A stretch of 64,000 bases of DNA from Neofusicoccum parvum (GCA_020912385.1 CP087215.1:930001-994000); one strand, 5' to 3'. Shown: positions 47,266 to 58,940, counted from the first letter of the stretch. The notes: generated from the sequence alone by a model not told the origin. A program made the numbers and translations.

Positions 47266-48870
47266 ATGACGGGCCAGGATTCCGCGACCGCCGCGCCCCG
47301 CGACGATGGCTTCACCCCCAAGAAGCGCAGCTCCAGCCAGCAGGATGAGGAGGGCTATCCGAGCAAGGAGCTGCCGCAGGAGCCGCTCGATCCCTTCGGC
47401 GACGAGGTTGGCGCCGCCGTGCAGTACAAGACGATGAAGTGGTGGCAGGGAGCAATCGGTAAGCCGACGTGATGCATCGCTTATGCGCATCGAACGACGA
47501 CTGACACCCGCGCAGTCATGATTGCCGAGAACATCTCGCTGGGCATCCTGTCCCTGCCCGCCGTCATTGCAAAGGTCGGTCTGATTGGCGGCTTGATTGC
47601 CATCATCGGACTGGGCATCTTCACCACCTACTCCGGCTACGTTCTGTGGCAGTTCCGGATGAAGTATCCTCAGGTATGTGCCGCTCTCCGCGCCCGAGGC
47701 GCCAGCTGCTGAACTTCCCGCGCAGTGCACGAACATGGGAGACGTGGGCGAGGTTTTGCTTGGCAAGGTTGGCCGCGAGGTGTTTGGCGTGTTCTACGTC
47801 ATCTACTGCATCTTCTCCGCCGCGAGCCATCTGTTGACCTTCATGATTGCCATGAACGTCCTGACCGAGCACGGTGCCTGCACCATTGTTTGGGGCGTGG
47901 TCGGGCTGGTTATCTTCAGCATCCTCACCATTCCCCGGACGCTGAAGAACGTGTCGTTCCTGTCCATTATCTGTGAGTGTTCTCCAGGGATCCATGGTTG
48001 GGCCAGTTACTCATTTCTGCCGCAGCGTTCCTGAGTATTCTGTCGGCCGTCCTGCTCACTATCATTGCCCTGGGCGTTTCCCCCAAGGCTCCGTATGACG
48101 CCATGAAGGGCACCTACTCGCCCAGTTTCCCCTCGGCCTTCAACAGCATCTCGAACGCCGTCTTCGCCTACGGTGGCCACGTTGCCTGGCTGAGCTTCAT
48201 CAGCGAATTCCGCCACCCCGAAGAGTTCCCCAAGGCTCTCATCACCCTGCAGTCCATCGACATCACCCTCTACGTCATCGCCGCGCTCACCATCTACCGC
48301 TTCGCCGGCGAGGACGTCCCCAGCCCGGCCCTCAGCGCCAACGGCGAGATCGTCCGCAAGGTGGCCTGGGGAATCGCTATGCCCACGGTACGTCAAACCC
48401 ACCCAAACACCCACAGCGCCTCCCGTCTGACCTGACCGTAGATCATCATCGCCGGCGTCATCTTCGCGCACGTCACGGCCAAGTACGTCTACCTGCGCAT
48501 GTTCGCGGGCACCAAGTACCTGCACAGCCGCGGCGTGGTGGCCACCGGCTCGTGGATCGGGCTCGGCGTGCTCACGTGGACCATCTCGTGGATCATCGCG
48601 GCGTCGATCCCCAACTTCAGCGACCTGCTCGGCTTCGTCAGCGCGCTGTGCGCGTCGTGGTTCAGCTACGGCATCCCGGGCATCCTGTGGTTCTACCTCA
48701 ACTACGGCCGCTGGTTCCAGGGCTGGAAGAAGATCTGCCTGTCGCTGGTCAACCTGGCCCTCGTCGTCATCGCCCTGGTCATCTGCGGCGTCGGCCTGTA
48801 CGCCTCCGGCTACCAGATGAGCGTCGACTCGGCCGGCGCCAGCTGGTCGTGCGCCGACAACTCGAAGTAG
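47266..48870 (+). CDS. Amino acid transporter (AAAP / Aa_trans family)
   Basis: Predicted 462-aa multi-pass permease in five exons: 47266-47458, 47516-47673, 47726-47972, 48026-48387 and 48442-48870 (introns 52-57 bases, all phases agree). The hydrophilic N-terminus of ~62 residues is followed by the family's first helix (MIAENISLGILSLPAV) and about ten further helices, including SHLLTFMIAMNVL, VVGLVIFSILTIPRTL, FLSILSAVLLTIIALGV, GGHVAWLSFISEF, TLYVIAALTIY and a final LALVVIALVICGVGLYASG. The layout matches fungal neutral-amino-acid transporters of the AAAP family. Membrane location (plasma membrane or vacuole) and substrates are not decidable. Confidence 0.93.
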
Positions 48871-51025
48871 ATGGAGCCACGAATGGCAAGTTATGGTGTG
48901 ATGCATGAATGAAGAGCATGTTGGCGTTTGATGCTTGCGCGTTGCAGCGGATCTCGTCGCATATGAATATAAGAATATAGTATACTTAATGAACCTTTCG
49001 GAGTACGTCTTTGCTGCACCAGATGTTGTGAGAGCCCGAAGGGAGTCCCTTCACCGATGCCGGACTGGACTGCAGTAACCTGAGCAAGTTTCCGCCTTTA
49101 GCGCCAGAGATATGGAGCGGAGATCCATGAAATTTTTCTCTCTCCAACACGTGCACGTCACAGCATGTCTACTCGACAGCAGGCGGGAGCGAATCACGAG
49201 AACTTCCTTTCTCAGCAGCGCTGATTCAGGGGCAGAGCGGCAACAGTTTCTCCTTCCACCGAAGAGCCACCGTGCGCCCCACGGCTGACGCACACGCAAT
49301 GGCCCGCGCCGCAGTGACCGTTTCGTTTTCCCCGGACGTGACATTACATGCATGGTCCGGGGTGGGCCAGCCCAGTCACTCACCTGACCAGGGGCCAAAC
49401 TCCACACCATGGAATACTATTACCCCAGAGAAACCCCAGAGGAACACCGCGTCCCCGACTTCCTCCGCCCCGCGACCCCAGATCCTCGGAAGCCTGAATC
49501 ACGGTCGAGCGACGCTCTGACGGGCCATTACGTACCAAAAAGCGAGGGCACGGTGAGGCGCCAGACCAACCCTTGCAGCGAAGACAAACGAAAACACCAG
49601 GACGGCCGAACACGCAGGTCTGCTGATGGGCAATGGCTTCCCAGCACGCCGCGCTCCACAGACCGGCCGCCGAGCACGCCGTCAAGGATCATCATCGCAT
49701 TTCTTCCAGCGTCGCGCAAATTCTCCGATTCGGGGACAAGCCAGGCGCGTCGCGGGTCTTGAACGTCTTCCGCGCGCTCGCTCGCTCCCACGCCTTTCGA
49801 CAAATGGCGCCTCCGGCTGGCGGTTCTGCCCGCTCCATTAGCGGCTCCGGATGCAGACTACCCCGCACGGGGAAGCCGCCGCCAGCTCGCGGATAGCTGA
49901 GCGCGCGACGGTTGCGTGCGCCAACGCGGTCGTCGTTGCCAGCGGAAGGCGAGGTCTAGAATGGGTCGTCTTCCAGGGGTGTCGGGACGTCAGGAGCTGG
50001 CCTGGCTGTTACGTACTTTCCGACGCCGAAGCGGGAGCGGCGGCGGCGGAGGGTGGTTTGGAGCACGAATCAATGCTGCTGAGCTCCGTCCGGAGGTGCA
50101 CGAACCTTTGAGGGTGGCGGCTTCGGAAATGCGGCAGCGGAGGCGGTCACTGAGGTAGGGACGAGGGAAGGGGAGGTGGAAGGCTGGTGTTTTTGCGCGC
50201 TAACAGCGGAACTAGCAGGGCGCACCGAACAACCCTGCGTCTGACGTGATCAATGGCACCCGCCATATGGAGTGATTGACGCAGTGGTTTCGGCACCGTT
50301 GAGGTGTGAACATCATCCTGGTTTGGGACGTATCGTCGACGGTACGTAATGGGGATTCCGTGGTTGTGTATGCAGATCTGAGAAACGGCAATCCAATTCC
50401 GTTAACTTCCTCTTCTCACTAGTAGCCTAATTTGAAGTGGTGATGACTCAAAAGGGAACACGACCACTTTGTGCGATATTCAACTCTTACATTCTAAAGG
50501 ATCCGGGAAGAGAACTTGACTGAACCAGTTCTCTACTGGGGATGGACCTTCTTTTGTGGTCTTGGTTCTGAAAATGACGCCCAGGAACTCTGCTACTTGA
50601 TTATAGAAGCGAGAAGTCTCCACAATCTAATGCTTCATCTTGTATCCGGATATCTTTGCCGTGAGATAGAACGATATTTTCGCTTCCCGGTGCTTCGAGG
50701 GGAAGATGCATGTCTGGTTAGGCTTCTCTCAATTGTTGAATTACCATAGAAACCCTGAGAACTAGCACTGTAAAGCGCTTTTCTAGGTTACCCACTGCGC
50801 GACGATATGCTCGTGATTACATGCTGAATAAAAGAAAGGAAATAACGGTGCTTGGCTTTCCTCGTACTGCGTCTCTCTCAACATCCTCGGCACACCTCAT
50901 GTCGAACGGCGCGAGAAAGTAAGACACCGCTGTCTTGTAAATTAAGGCTATCTGAGCTAACTATATACTACGCGTTTGAAAGAACACAGTGGCTCTTTCA
51001 TTAACCTTGGCTATAGTAAGAAGGG
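48871..51025. other. Intergenic, no supported gene
   Basis: About 2.2 kb: 3' flank of the transporter, then a GC-rich stretch (49250-50160) with spurious Arg/Pro-rich frames, then balanced sequence up to the second LINE. I see no gene. Confidence 0.45.
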
Positions 51026-51040
51026 GAGCAAAGGGGTAGT
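51026..51040. repeat. 3' target-site duplication of LINE 2
   Basis: GAGCAAAGGGGTAGT on the plus strand, repeated exactly at 56643-56657. It borders the element's trinucleotide tail. Confidence 0.93.
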
Positions 51041-51404
51041 AGTAGTAGTAGTAGTATTCATACACCCCGTCGGCCTCCGCGGGCCATAGGGACAATATCG
51101 CTAAATCTGCTTTAAGCTACATTGGGATCCCGGTTCATCCAAGGCCCACACATTATTGAAGTCGCTACCCTTCTTAAAACGAGCGTAAGACAGGAAGAAC
51201 AGAAAAGAAAGAAAAGGAAAGGGAGGAAAGGAAAAACTGATGAAGCTAAGACTGCTGAATGTTAAGGGGAGGTAGGAGGGGTTGACTGCTTTGGTCCTTC
51301 ATGCCAGGCCTCATCGAGACTAGTTCCCGAGCGTTGTCAGTCCCTGTATCAGCGTGACAACTAACTGGTAGAAGGATAGAGAAGTGAGTAGCCGTCGTAG
51401 TCTC

Positions 51405-54400
51405 CTAATCCCTAGTTGTATTAAGCCTTCCGGTAGCCAAAGCGAAAGCTGCCGTTGCTTTGATCGCACGCGGGTCCGCCCGCCACTTGTCCGGAGGTCC
51501 GTCCTTGTATTTCCCATTCGGTAGTTTTGTTCCTGACCAGCCTCCTAGCATATACGCAAGGTCACCAAACCTGTCTCTAAGGGTGTTCTGTAGCTCTACC
51601 CGAAGATCCAGCCAGCGCGGGCACTCGAGAAGGAAATGCTTGACTGTCTCTTTTTCTGCTCCACAGGCGCACGCTGCTGACTGCGCACACCTAATCTTGT
51701 ATAGTGGTTCGTTGAGATTTGCCTTAGAGGTTCGAAGCTGGGCGATTACAGAAGCCTCTTTGTAGCTAAGCTGATTGTAAAGCCGTTTCGTATGAAACTG
51801 AGCGAGTGCCTAGTCGAGCTTACGGGAGGCCTCACCTCCCTTAGCGACTTTAAGGGATTCCGTCCACTTCTTCATAATTACGGCTTTACATTTTGCTAGC
51901 GCTAGGGACCGTAGCACTACACTATGCGGGGGCTCTTGGGTACTTGCTGTCGCTTGTAGTGCCAGTTGATTTGCCTTTTCGTTTCCTGCGATACCCTGGT
52001 GCGCTGGCACCCACCTGAACTCAACCGGCGGTCCGTTATTCTGCCGAATCTGGCGTAGGAGGTGGAGGGTAGCTCTGATGATTTCTTAATTCATCCTTTA
52101 CCACGGCCGGAGAAGGGATCGTAGTGCTGTCTTACTATCACTGTAGATGACGTGTTTTATCTTTGCTATATCCGGACGCGAGGCGACGGCTTCCGCAGAC
52201 CACGTGCCATGCACTAGGGCTATAGCCTGTTGAATTGCCTGTAGTTCTGCGTGTAGGATATCGATTGAGTCCGACCTGCCTATTAGGAGAGAGTGTGCTA
52301 TAGCAGTTACACCGGTGCTGTCCACGCAGGAGATACCGGTGCCGACTTTCTGGTTTCTTTACGAGCCGTCGGTGAAGATGGCCACCTCTGACGTTGGAAG
52401 CTTGCTCGCTCGCAGGCTTGCTATCTCTAGGCTCTCCATCCTTACTACCGGCCGATCCTCCCAGGGCATCCTTACGAATGGCTGGATTGTTTCTAGTCGT
52501 TCTGTATCTGCTTCTCCAGCCAAGAGCATTATCCGCTGGAGTGGGGATACGAATCTTTTGTTCGCTGGGTTGATAGCTCTTTTTAACCTCCAGAATGGGT
52601 GAGACTGTGGGAGAGCGTGACAGTTAACCCAAAACCGGAGCATCTGTTGTTCAAGGCGGATCTTAGTAGGTAAGATTGCTGCTTCCGCCTCGAGTATTAG
52701 CAGGGCAACAGTCCTAAAGCCCCCCGTGATAGCTCTTCCTGCAATCCTTTAGACCGCTTCGAGTGATTTGAGCGTTAAGTGCGTGGCGGCTGGTGCCCAC
52801 ACCGGCGAGGCGTAATCAACTGTTGGTGCTACCGTTGCTATAAAGAGCTGGCGTACGCTGCTTGGCCGTAGGCCCTGTAGCCTTCTCAGCGCTAAGGCGG
52901 TCTGAGTTCCTCGCTTCGCGATTCTACCCGCGTGGGCTCTAAACCTCAGCTCTTGGTCAAAGATAACACCAAGAATTTTAGCCTCTGTCTTTGGATGTAC
53001 TTCACTCCCCTTTATTATTACCGCTTTCTCCAATAGTCTTTGCGGGACTCTTGTAAAGTGGATGAGCGTTGTCTTTTCGGCTTCGAATGTTGCACCGCTT
53101 GTTGCCTCCCATTCCTCTGCTCGGGGTACTATGGTGTCTTAAAGCTTTGCTACATTCTCTTCCGCCGAGAGGCCGGTTACCCAGGCACTGTAGTCGTCGA
53201 CAAACGCCATTGCTCCTTTGTTCTTATTTGTGACTGACTGGACCAGGTCTGCGTTGAAGAAGAGGAATAAGATTGGTGAGAGAGGCGATCCTTGTGGTAG
53301 TCCTGCCTGTGGGAGGTCTATTTCCTTTGAGGTCTTCCCGTTGACTACCACCGACGCACTTCTACCAGAGCAGAATGCGTTAATCCATTTAACAAGAGTC
53401 TCGGGGATTCTCCGCTGACGGAGCCTCTCGAGGAGTACCTCCTTCGCTACGCCATTGTAGGCACCCTTAACGTCAAAGGAGAGTAGCGATAGGACCTTCC
53501 CATCGCGCTACGCGTCGTAGATGCGCTGTTGGAGGACCGTTAGTGCTTGTACCGTAGATCGCTGTTTCCGGGCCCCGAAATGGTTCTTTGGCAATAGAGA
53601 GTGCTCTTCAACCAGGGCAGATATCCTCTCCGCAACTACTGATTCAAGCGCTTTCCCTAGCGTTGACAGTAGCGAGATCGGCCTGTATGCTTGTGGGAGT
53701 TCGTAGTCCGGTTTTCCTGCCTTGCGTAGAGGAACAATCTTTGCGAGTCGCCAATGGCTAGGTAGGTAGCCTTGCAGCAGCGACTCGTTGAATAGTTGGT
53801 GGATATACTTGTCGATTACTGGCCAGAGTTCACGCCAGACTACTGCTGGTATCCCGTCTGCTCCAGGTGCTTTGTACGGGCTAGCTCGGAGGATTGCCTC
53901 TTTGACTTCATCTATTAGGAGAGGGGCGTGGCTAAACTGGTTGTTAGGAGCCTGGTGCGTCTCGTTCTGTATGCGTTCTTGTACTGGCGGAAGTTCTGGG
54001 AAGAAGTTCTTAATGAGAGCTTCTGAGATTGCTTCATCCGACTCAGCACAGCCATTTCGGTGATGTATACGCGCAATTTGAGCGAAGTTGTTCTTTTCTG
54101 AGCTAGAGAGATATCTTGCTGCTTTCCAGATATTAGTTAGCTCTACTAGAAAGGTTTTCCAGCAGGCTCGCTTTTGTCGTCTTATGGTGTCATGAAATCT
54201 CTTTGCTGCTGCTTTTGCTTGTTCCTCTAGCCAGCTATCCCGCTGTCCCCACCTTCGGACGGCTCGCGCCTGGTTTCTGAAGTACGTGAATGACCTCCGC
54301 AGCTGGGTAAGGTCTGCTGTCCACCACTTCTTAACGTACGGTGACGGCCTGGCTTTTGGGACATGGTTCTGTAGTGACGTAGAGACGACTCCTGTTAGGT

Positions 54401-55271
54401 AGTTGGCGGCACCTTCGACATCTCTAGAGTCCGGAGGGGGCCTCTCAGCTAGTCTTCTTCCCACGTCAGCCCTAACCGCCTCCCAGTTCGTACTCCGAAA
54501 GGCGTATTGAATTTCCGGTTCCTAGCGAGGTGCGTCGATTTGAAAGTGTGCTTCAATCGCTTGATGATCGGGTCCATATACTGTGCTAGAGGGGCGGCAA
54601 ACGCTTACGTCCTCCGCCAGCCGCGGCGACGCGAGAATAAGGTCGATTGTAGAGCTATATCCGGCGGATTCGTAAGTGGTTGTGCCTCGGGGGAGCAAAC
54701 TTTGGAGGTGAAGGTCCTCCATAAAGTTAATTATTGGCGCTGCTTCTCCACTGCGTGCAGAGCCTTGTACTAAATCACCGCCCCAGAGCTGATCGTGCCT
54801 ATTAAAATCCCCACAGATCAGGATCTCCAGCACTCCGTTAGTCTAAGCCCCAGACTGCGTAACTGCTGCCTGGAGCTTCTCGAGTATAGTTGTAAGCTCG
54901 TAGTCGGCTAGGCTCTCCTTTTTCGCGATATAGACCGATGCTACAAGAATGGTTCTATCTTGCAGTGTAATTACTGCAGCTGTGATGTCGGGCGAGGGTA
55001 TCGAGATCTGACGGACTGAGATGCTTTTACGTATCCACATCATTGAGCGGAAGGGAAACCGGCCTTGCCGGGACTTCGTTGGTAATAATTGGGTCCAATA
55101 GGGGTGGGTGATAGGTGCTGCTATTGTTTTTCCTTCGGCGTTGCGGAAGCAGCTTGGTTCAGAGATAGAGATGATGCTAAAGTCGATAAGGTCCTCGTCA
55201 TTTAGGAGACTATATTGTGCTGTTCCGCTCTTTCCTAGGTTCGCGTGGATCGTCTTGAGAGGTCTATTCAT
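51405..55271 (-). pseudogene. LINE 2 ORF2, nonsense-mutated endonuclease/RT/RNase H
   Basis: One continuous frame of 1288 sense and nonsense positions from the ATG at 55271 to a TAG at 51405. Segments in order: endonuclease (ISEPSCFRN, LICGDFNRHDQLWGG, YGPDHQAIEAHF), reverse transcriptase (YKAPGADGIPAVVW, YRPISLLSTLGKALESVV, SFDVKGAYNGV, GLPQGSPLSPILF, catalytic AFVDDYS), RNase H (VAIFTDGS, HAELQAIQQAI, VIYSDSKTAL, HQGIAGNEKANQLA; the last position is Asn where Asp is usual) and a CACGAEKETVKHFLLEC zinc motif. Nine internal stops lie at 54843, 54522, 53508, 53139, 52749, 52359, 52098, 52086 and 51810 (lowest base of each). Non-functional as it stands. Confidence 0.93.
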
Positions 55272-56556
55272 TGCGTTGGTGGAGCATGTTGTTCAGGAGC
55301 TTTCTGTACTCTGGGCAGCCCCTGTCGTCTGCCCTATACGGACCTCCGCAGGCGGCACACTTCTCTATAGCTGACGAACAGCTCTCTTCTTTGTGGCCGC
55401 TGCCTGCGCACTTAACGCATCTCTCCTCTCCCCTACAGCGGAACTGCTGATGGTCGTAGCTCTGGCATTTAAAGCAGCGTCTTGGGCGGGGGCGGTATTC
55501 AAACACGTTGGTGTACGCTGTCTCTCCGCCAACATCAATCATCCTTTTAGCAAGGAGCGAATCTGCCTCACTCCTCTTAGAAAGATAGATTACTGCGGAG
55601 CCGTACAAGCGGTTGCTCGGCTTGCTTAGCCAGCGGGTTTGCACGACTTCAACGTCATTCTCTGCGCTAATAATCTGGCTAGCGTCGGGGCGGACCCCAG
55701 TGCGATCCTCATTCAAGACAGTCATTTTATTGACATTGTCTATCTTTACTGGATACTACTGTCTGCCTCTGATTCTCGCTCCCCGGAAGGTCGTTTCCAA
55801 CCATCTAAGATTGGACCTGACGAGCTCTTCATCCCGTTCGGTCCTAAAGAAGAACCGTACCTTGGCAGAGTCGCGCGGGTTCCTTGTCAGTCCACAGCAT
55901 CTAATGTCCTTTGTCGTTTCCTGGGCCTCCAGTGCTGCCTGGAGCTGGGCACGAATCTCTCCCGGCTTTGTAGTGTCGACGCTGGCTTCGGTAAGGTCGA
56001 TTTCGATCGCTGGTGGCATCTGCTGTGCAACCGGGGCTGGTAGGTTTGTCACACGCGTTGTTGCGGCAGAGACGGACGGTGGGCTATTGCTTGGGGCTAC
56101 CAGCGGGGCCGCTCCTCGGAGCACGCTGGCGTAGGTGGTGTTGATCTGTGACTGTGAGCTTAGGTTCCTGCGCATCGTCTCTACGAGCGCTGCCGTCTGC
56201 TTTTCCATCTTCCCTATACGTTCCTCCATCTTGGCCTGCGTTTCTTCGGACATTTCAAGCGCGTTAGACAGCCGTTTGATCTCCTCCTCATTCCCAGCGC
56301 CTTGTTCAATCAGGGCCTCATTCTGTTCGGTAAGCGCTCTATTCTGCTCGACGACGATGCGCAGTAAGTCGATGATATCGTCTAAAGTTGCTTCCTTTGA
56401 CAGCTCAGGTGCAATTGACGCGTGAGACCGGCGTTGAGTAGTTGGTTTGCCGCGATGGAGGGCGCGATAGTCGGGGCGGTCGCGTTGGAGACGCGCTGCG
56501 CGTCGCGACGCGCCAACGGTCGCGAACCCGCCACCACCATCTTCGTCTGCCGACAT
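55264..56556 (-). pseudogene. LINE 2 ORF1, nonsense-mutated gag-like protein
   Basis: A 430-residue frame from the ATG at 56556 to TAG at 55264, with one internal TAG at 55756-55758. N-terminal Gly/Arg-rich part, then a coiled coil (EQNRALTEQNEALIEQGAG and following heptads), an RNA-recognition-like middle region, and C-terminal zinc knuckles CFKCQSYDHQQFRC, CVKCAGSGHKEESC and a third CAAC...C. The last eight bases overlap the start of ORF2 (ATGAATAG). Confidence 0.9.
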
Positions 56557-56642
56557 TGTCAAGCAGAGGTCGAATTCGCGTTCAAAAGAGATAAGAAGTC
56601 CTGGTTCGTCGTCCTTTCAAGTGGATGCTTTCGCGGATGGGT

Positions 56643-56657
56643 GAGCAAAGGGGTAGT
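56643..56657. repeat. 5' target-site duplication of LINE 2
   Basis: GAGCAAAGGGGTAGT, exact copy of 51026-51040; marks the 5' end of the minus-strand element at 56642. Confidence 0.93.
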
Positions 56658-56696
56658 GTTGAGGCTAGTGTAGCTTTTGTTGAACGAAAGATGAAG

Positions 56697-56867
56697 CACG
56701 TGATTGCGGGCACGTGTGGTTGACACTTCACAATTGTTTTTACCATATTTAACGCAAATTTAGATGATACTGGCAATTGAACTTTGATTATCTATATGGA
56801 CGACGATGGTGACATTGCTGGGCCTTTGAGAATGCTAGTGTCAACCACATTGGCCCGCAATCACGTG
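56697..56867. repeat. 171-bp element with ~31-bp imperfect terminal inverted repeats
   Basis: The left arm (56697-56727) begins CACGTGATTGCGGGC and ends GTGGTTGACACT; the right arm (56837-56867) is its near-perfect reverse complement, differing at about three positions around the middle. The ~109 bases between the arms are AT-rich and non-coding. Size and structure fit a MITE-like non-autonomous DNA transposon, or simply a hairpin-forming regulatory repeat. No clear target duplication was found beside it. It lies 39 bases from the LINE 2 insertion point. Confidence 0.6.
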
Positions 56868-57316
56868 TTTTACCTCCTTGTTCCACATGCGTTTTACTAC
56901 TTGCCTTGTTACTACACCATACACCTACCCCTGCACAAGTCATTCACCCTAGTTATGCGTATTTCCGTAAATCCGATCATTACACCTATATAGCAAGATT
57001 CTGTAGCAACAATAAGAAAACCAGCGGTGTCTTACTTTCTCGCGCCGTTCGACAGCTAGACACCAGGCCCCCGCACGACACACTAGCCCGGCGACTCAAC
57101 GGCCACGATGGTGAAAACCTTTATGCACCTTACGTACAAGTGAATAAATCTTCAAAAGAGAAATCAAAATCTCAAATGTATATAGTGCCTACGAAAGTCT
57201 CATTTTCAGTTCTCCATATACAAATTATGAGTGTGATACCATAAGGATCGTTGGCACTCATGGTTGTAAACGGTGCATGGATGAGTTTAGAAAATGTTCC
57301 GCACTTTCAACATAAG
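56868..57316. other. Intergenic, no gene seen
   Basis: About 450 AT-leaning bases between the inverted-repeat element and the 3' end of a secreted-protein gene. Confidence 0.4.
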
Positions 57317-57994
57317 CTACTTAAGCTTCATAAGTCCGGATGATGGTTCCGTCAGCCTGAGTGAGACTGGGACGACACCGCTCATACTTCCGCCATCCTC
57401 GCCCCAGGTTAGGCTGTATACGTTGTCGATTGTGGTCGGTACGGCGTAAAATTGCGTCTCCAAGGACCCGGAATCCGACTTCCAGAACAAAGTTTTCCCA
57501 TAGAACAAGAAGCCAGTCGTTGTCTGGGATGAGTTCGCTGAGGATGTAAATCCCATGTCGTTGAGGCCCGTGGCATTCGGCTGGATGTACATCTTGGTGT
57601 TGTTCACATTGGTTGCCACCATCTCCCCGTCGGTTAGGCTGACTGTAAATCAATATGGTCAGCAAGAGGGCACGGTGGTGCTAACAGGTGCATGCGATAA
57701 TGAGAAACTTACAAGTAACGTTGACCCTTGAGGACATGCCCGGAGGGTTGCTCTGCCCAATGTACGCGAGACCTGGCCGTAGATTTATAAGAAACAGATT
57801 TATAGAAATCAATGGATGCGAAAGATACCGTCAGGCGCATAGATGACTGGGATGCCACCGATAGCATTTTGCTCGGTAGAGCCTGCGTACGCATACAAGA
57901 TGCTGGACGAAGCCCGCTTCTCATGAACGGCGGCGGGAAGGAACCAAGCCGAAGCCGTCGCAGCGAGGAGCGCATTGCAGAGAAGGAGTCTCAT
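57317..57994 (-). CDS. Secreted protein of an uncharacterised fungal family (183 aa)
   Basis: Three exons on the minus strand: 57994-57829, 57772-57713 and 57642-57317 (introns 56 and 70 bases), giving 183 aa. Signal peptide MRLLLCNALLAATASAW, then a short propeptide ending HEKR (Kex2-type). The mature protein is beta-rich with recurring motifs: LYAYAG, GIPVIYADG-like turn (here APDG|LAYIG), NVTFSLTDGEM, MGFTSSANSSQTTTGFLFYG, FYAVPTT and VPVSLRLTEPS. Several N-glycosylation sequons (NVT, NNT, NAT, NSS). Only one cysteine, in the signal peptide. I recognise this as a common ascomycete extracellular family without known function; no family name claimed. Confidence 0.83.
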
Positions 57995-58940
57995 TGTCGT
58001 TTTCTGTATTTGGGGATGAATGATGTAGGAATCAGAGAACGATGCAAAAGAGTGGATCGAGTTGAATGAGAAGTAGACCATGAACGGCTGGCTGAAGGAG
58101 GCAGAGAGAGGTTTTATCAAGCCGGATTCTGTCGGAATGACGGCTGGTTACGTTGACACATACGTAATCAACCCAAGTACAGGCTAAAATGCGCGCGCCC
58201 TGGGAGATAAACAGCTGAAGGTGTTTCACAGCAGCATGAACAATATCGGACGGCCACGCGAGCGGTGGCTGAAAGCTTGATTGGCCTGGGCTAACGTGCG
58301 TTCAATAAACACTGCCATTTTTAGCCTTGCATTGAACGGAACACCCGGCCTATAACGCCTGGTGGGTCATCTGGCGAGTACGCGCAACGCTTCATTTCCA
58401 TTTTGGCTTAGCATCGCGGGGATTAGGAGAGGTGCGGAGGCGGGAGGGGAGGGGGGGCTGAAGCTTAGCCACGACTTAGCGCTCGGCTTTAAGCCATCTC
58501 CCGAACGTCAACGTAAATCACCGAATGGACCCCAACTCCAAGTCCTTGTGATTATTTGATACAAGCTTTCTGCCCCTGCAGCGCCGAGGTGGCTTATTCA
58601 CCTCCGCATCAATACAAGCCTCTTCGCTTAATGCGTCCTCTCCTTGGGCTACCATTCCGCGGCTGTGTGCGCATGCGTGGCTTCTTTTCGTGGACGGAAT
58701 GCCGTGGGAGTCGCATCCATGTGCGCAGTTGAAACATAGCTCCCAGATGACTGTTATCCTAGACGCGGTTACGAATCCGAGAAAATCCGCTTGCAGTTGA
58801 ATATGGTCGTCCCTAATGAACTTATTTAATCCACCAGGTCACCGTCGACCTTTTCATTCTGTACTTCACTCATTCCATTCTTTTCGTCTCTCTGAACACT
58901 TTAATCGTGATTCGATTCTCACCCTTATTGCTTGTGCATC
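57995..58940. other. Divergent promoter region of secreted protein and laccase
   Basis: About 950 bases between divergent start codons. A TATTTAA element lies near 58823-58829, about 112 bases before the laccase ATG, followed by a pyrimidine-rich leader. No other gene seen. Confidence 0.45.

Larger units (their letters stand above)
51041..56642 (-). mobile_element. Non-LTR retrotransposon (LINE 2), full length but inactivated
   Basis: A 5.6-kb LINE on the minus strand bounded by a perfect 15-bp target-site duplication. It has an ~86-base leader, ORF1 with zinc knuckles, ORF2 with endonuclease, reverse transcriptase, RNase H and terminal zinc motif, then a 3' region ending in a TAC/ACT-repeat tail (about 51041-51056). 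Reading frames are continuous across the whole element with no frameshift, but are cut by ten stop codons, all TAA or TAG. The RNase H domain and family sequence distinguish it from LINE 1. Layout resembles Tad1/I-type fungal LINEs. Confidence 0.93.

Noticed and set aside
49409..49762. A 117-codon frame starting MEYYYPRETPEEH
   Set aside because: No domain or signal peptide, and frames are open on both strands over the same GC-rich stretch.
51405..56556. Possible reassignment of TAA/TAG to glutamine, since all internal stops of LINE 2 are of these two types
   Set aside because: Genes in the same window end in TAA or TAG (LINE 1 ORFs, the 120-aa secreted protein), so these codons act as stops here; C-to-T mutation is sufficient.
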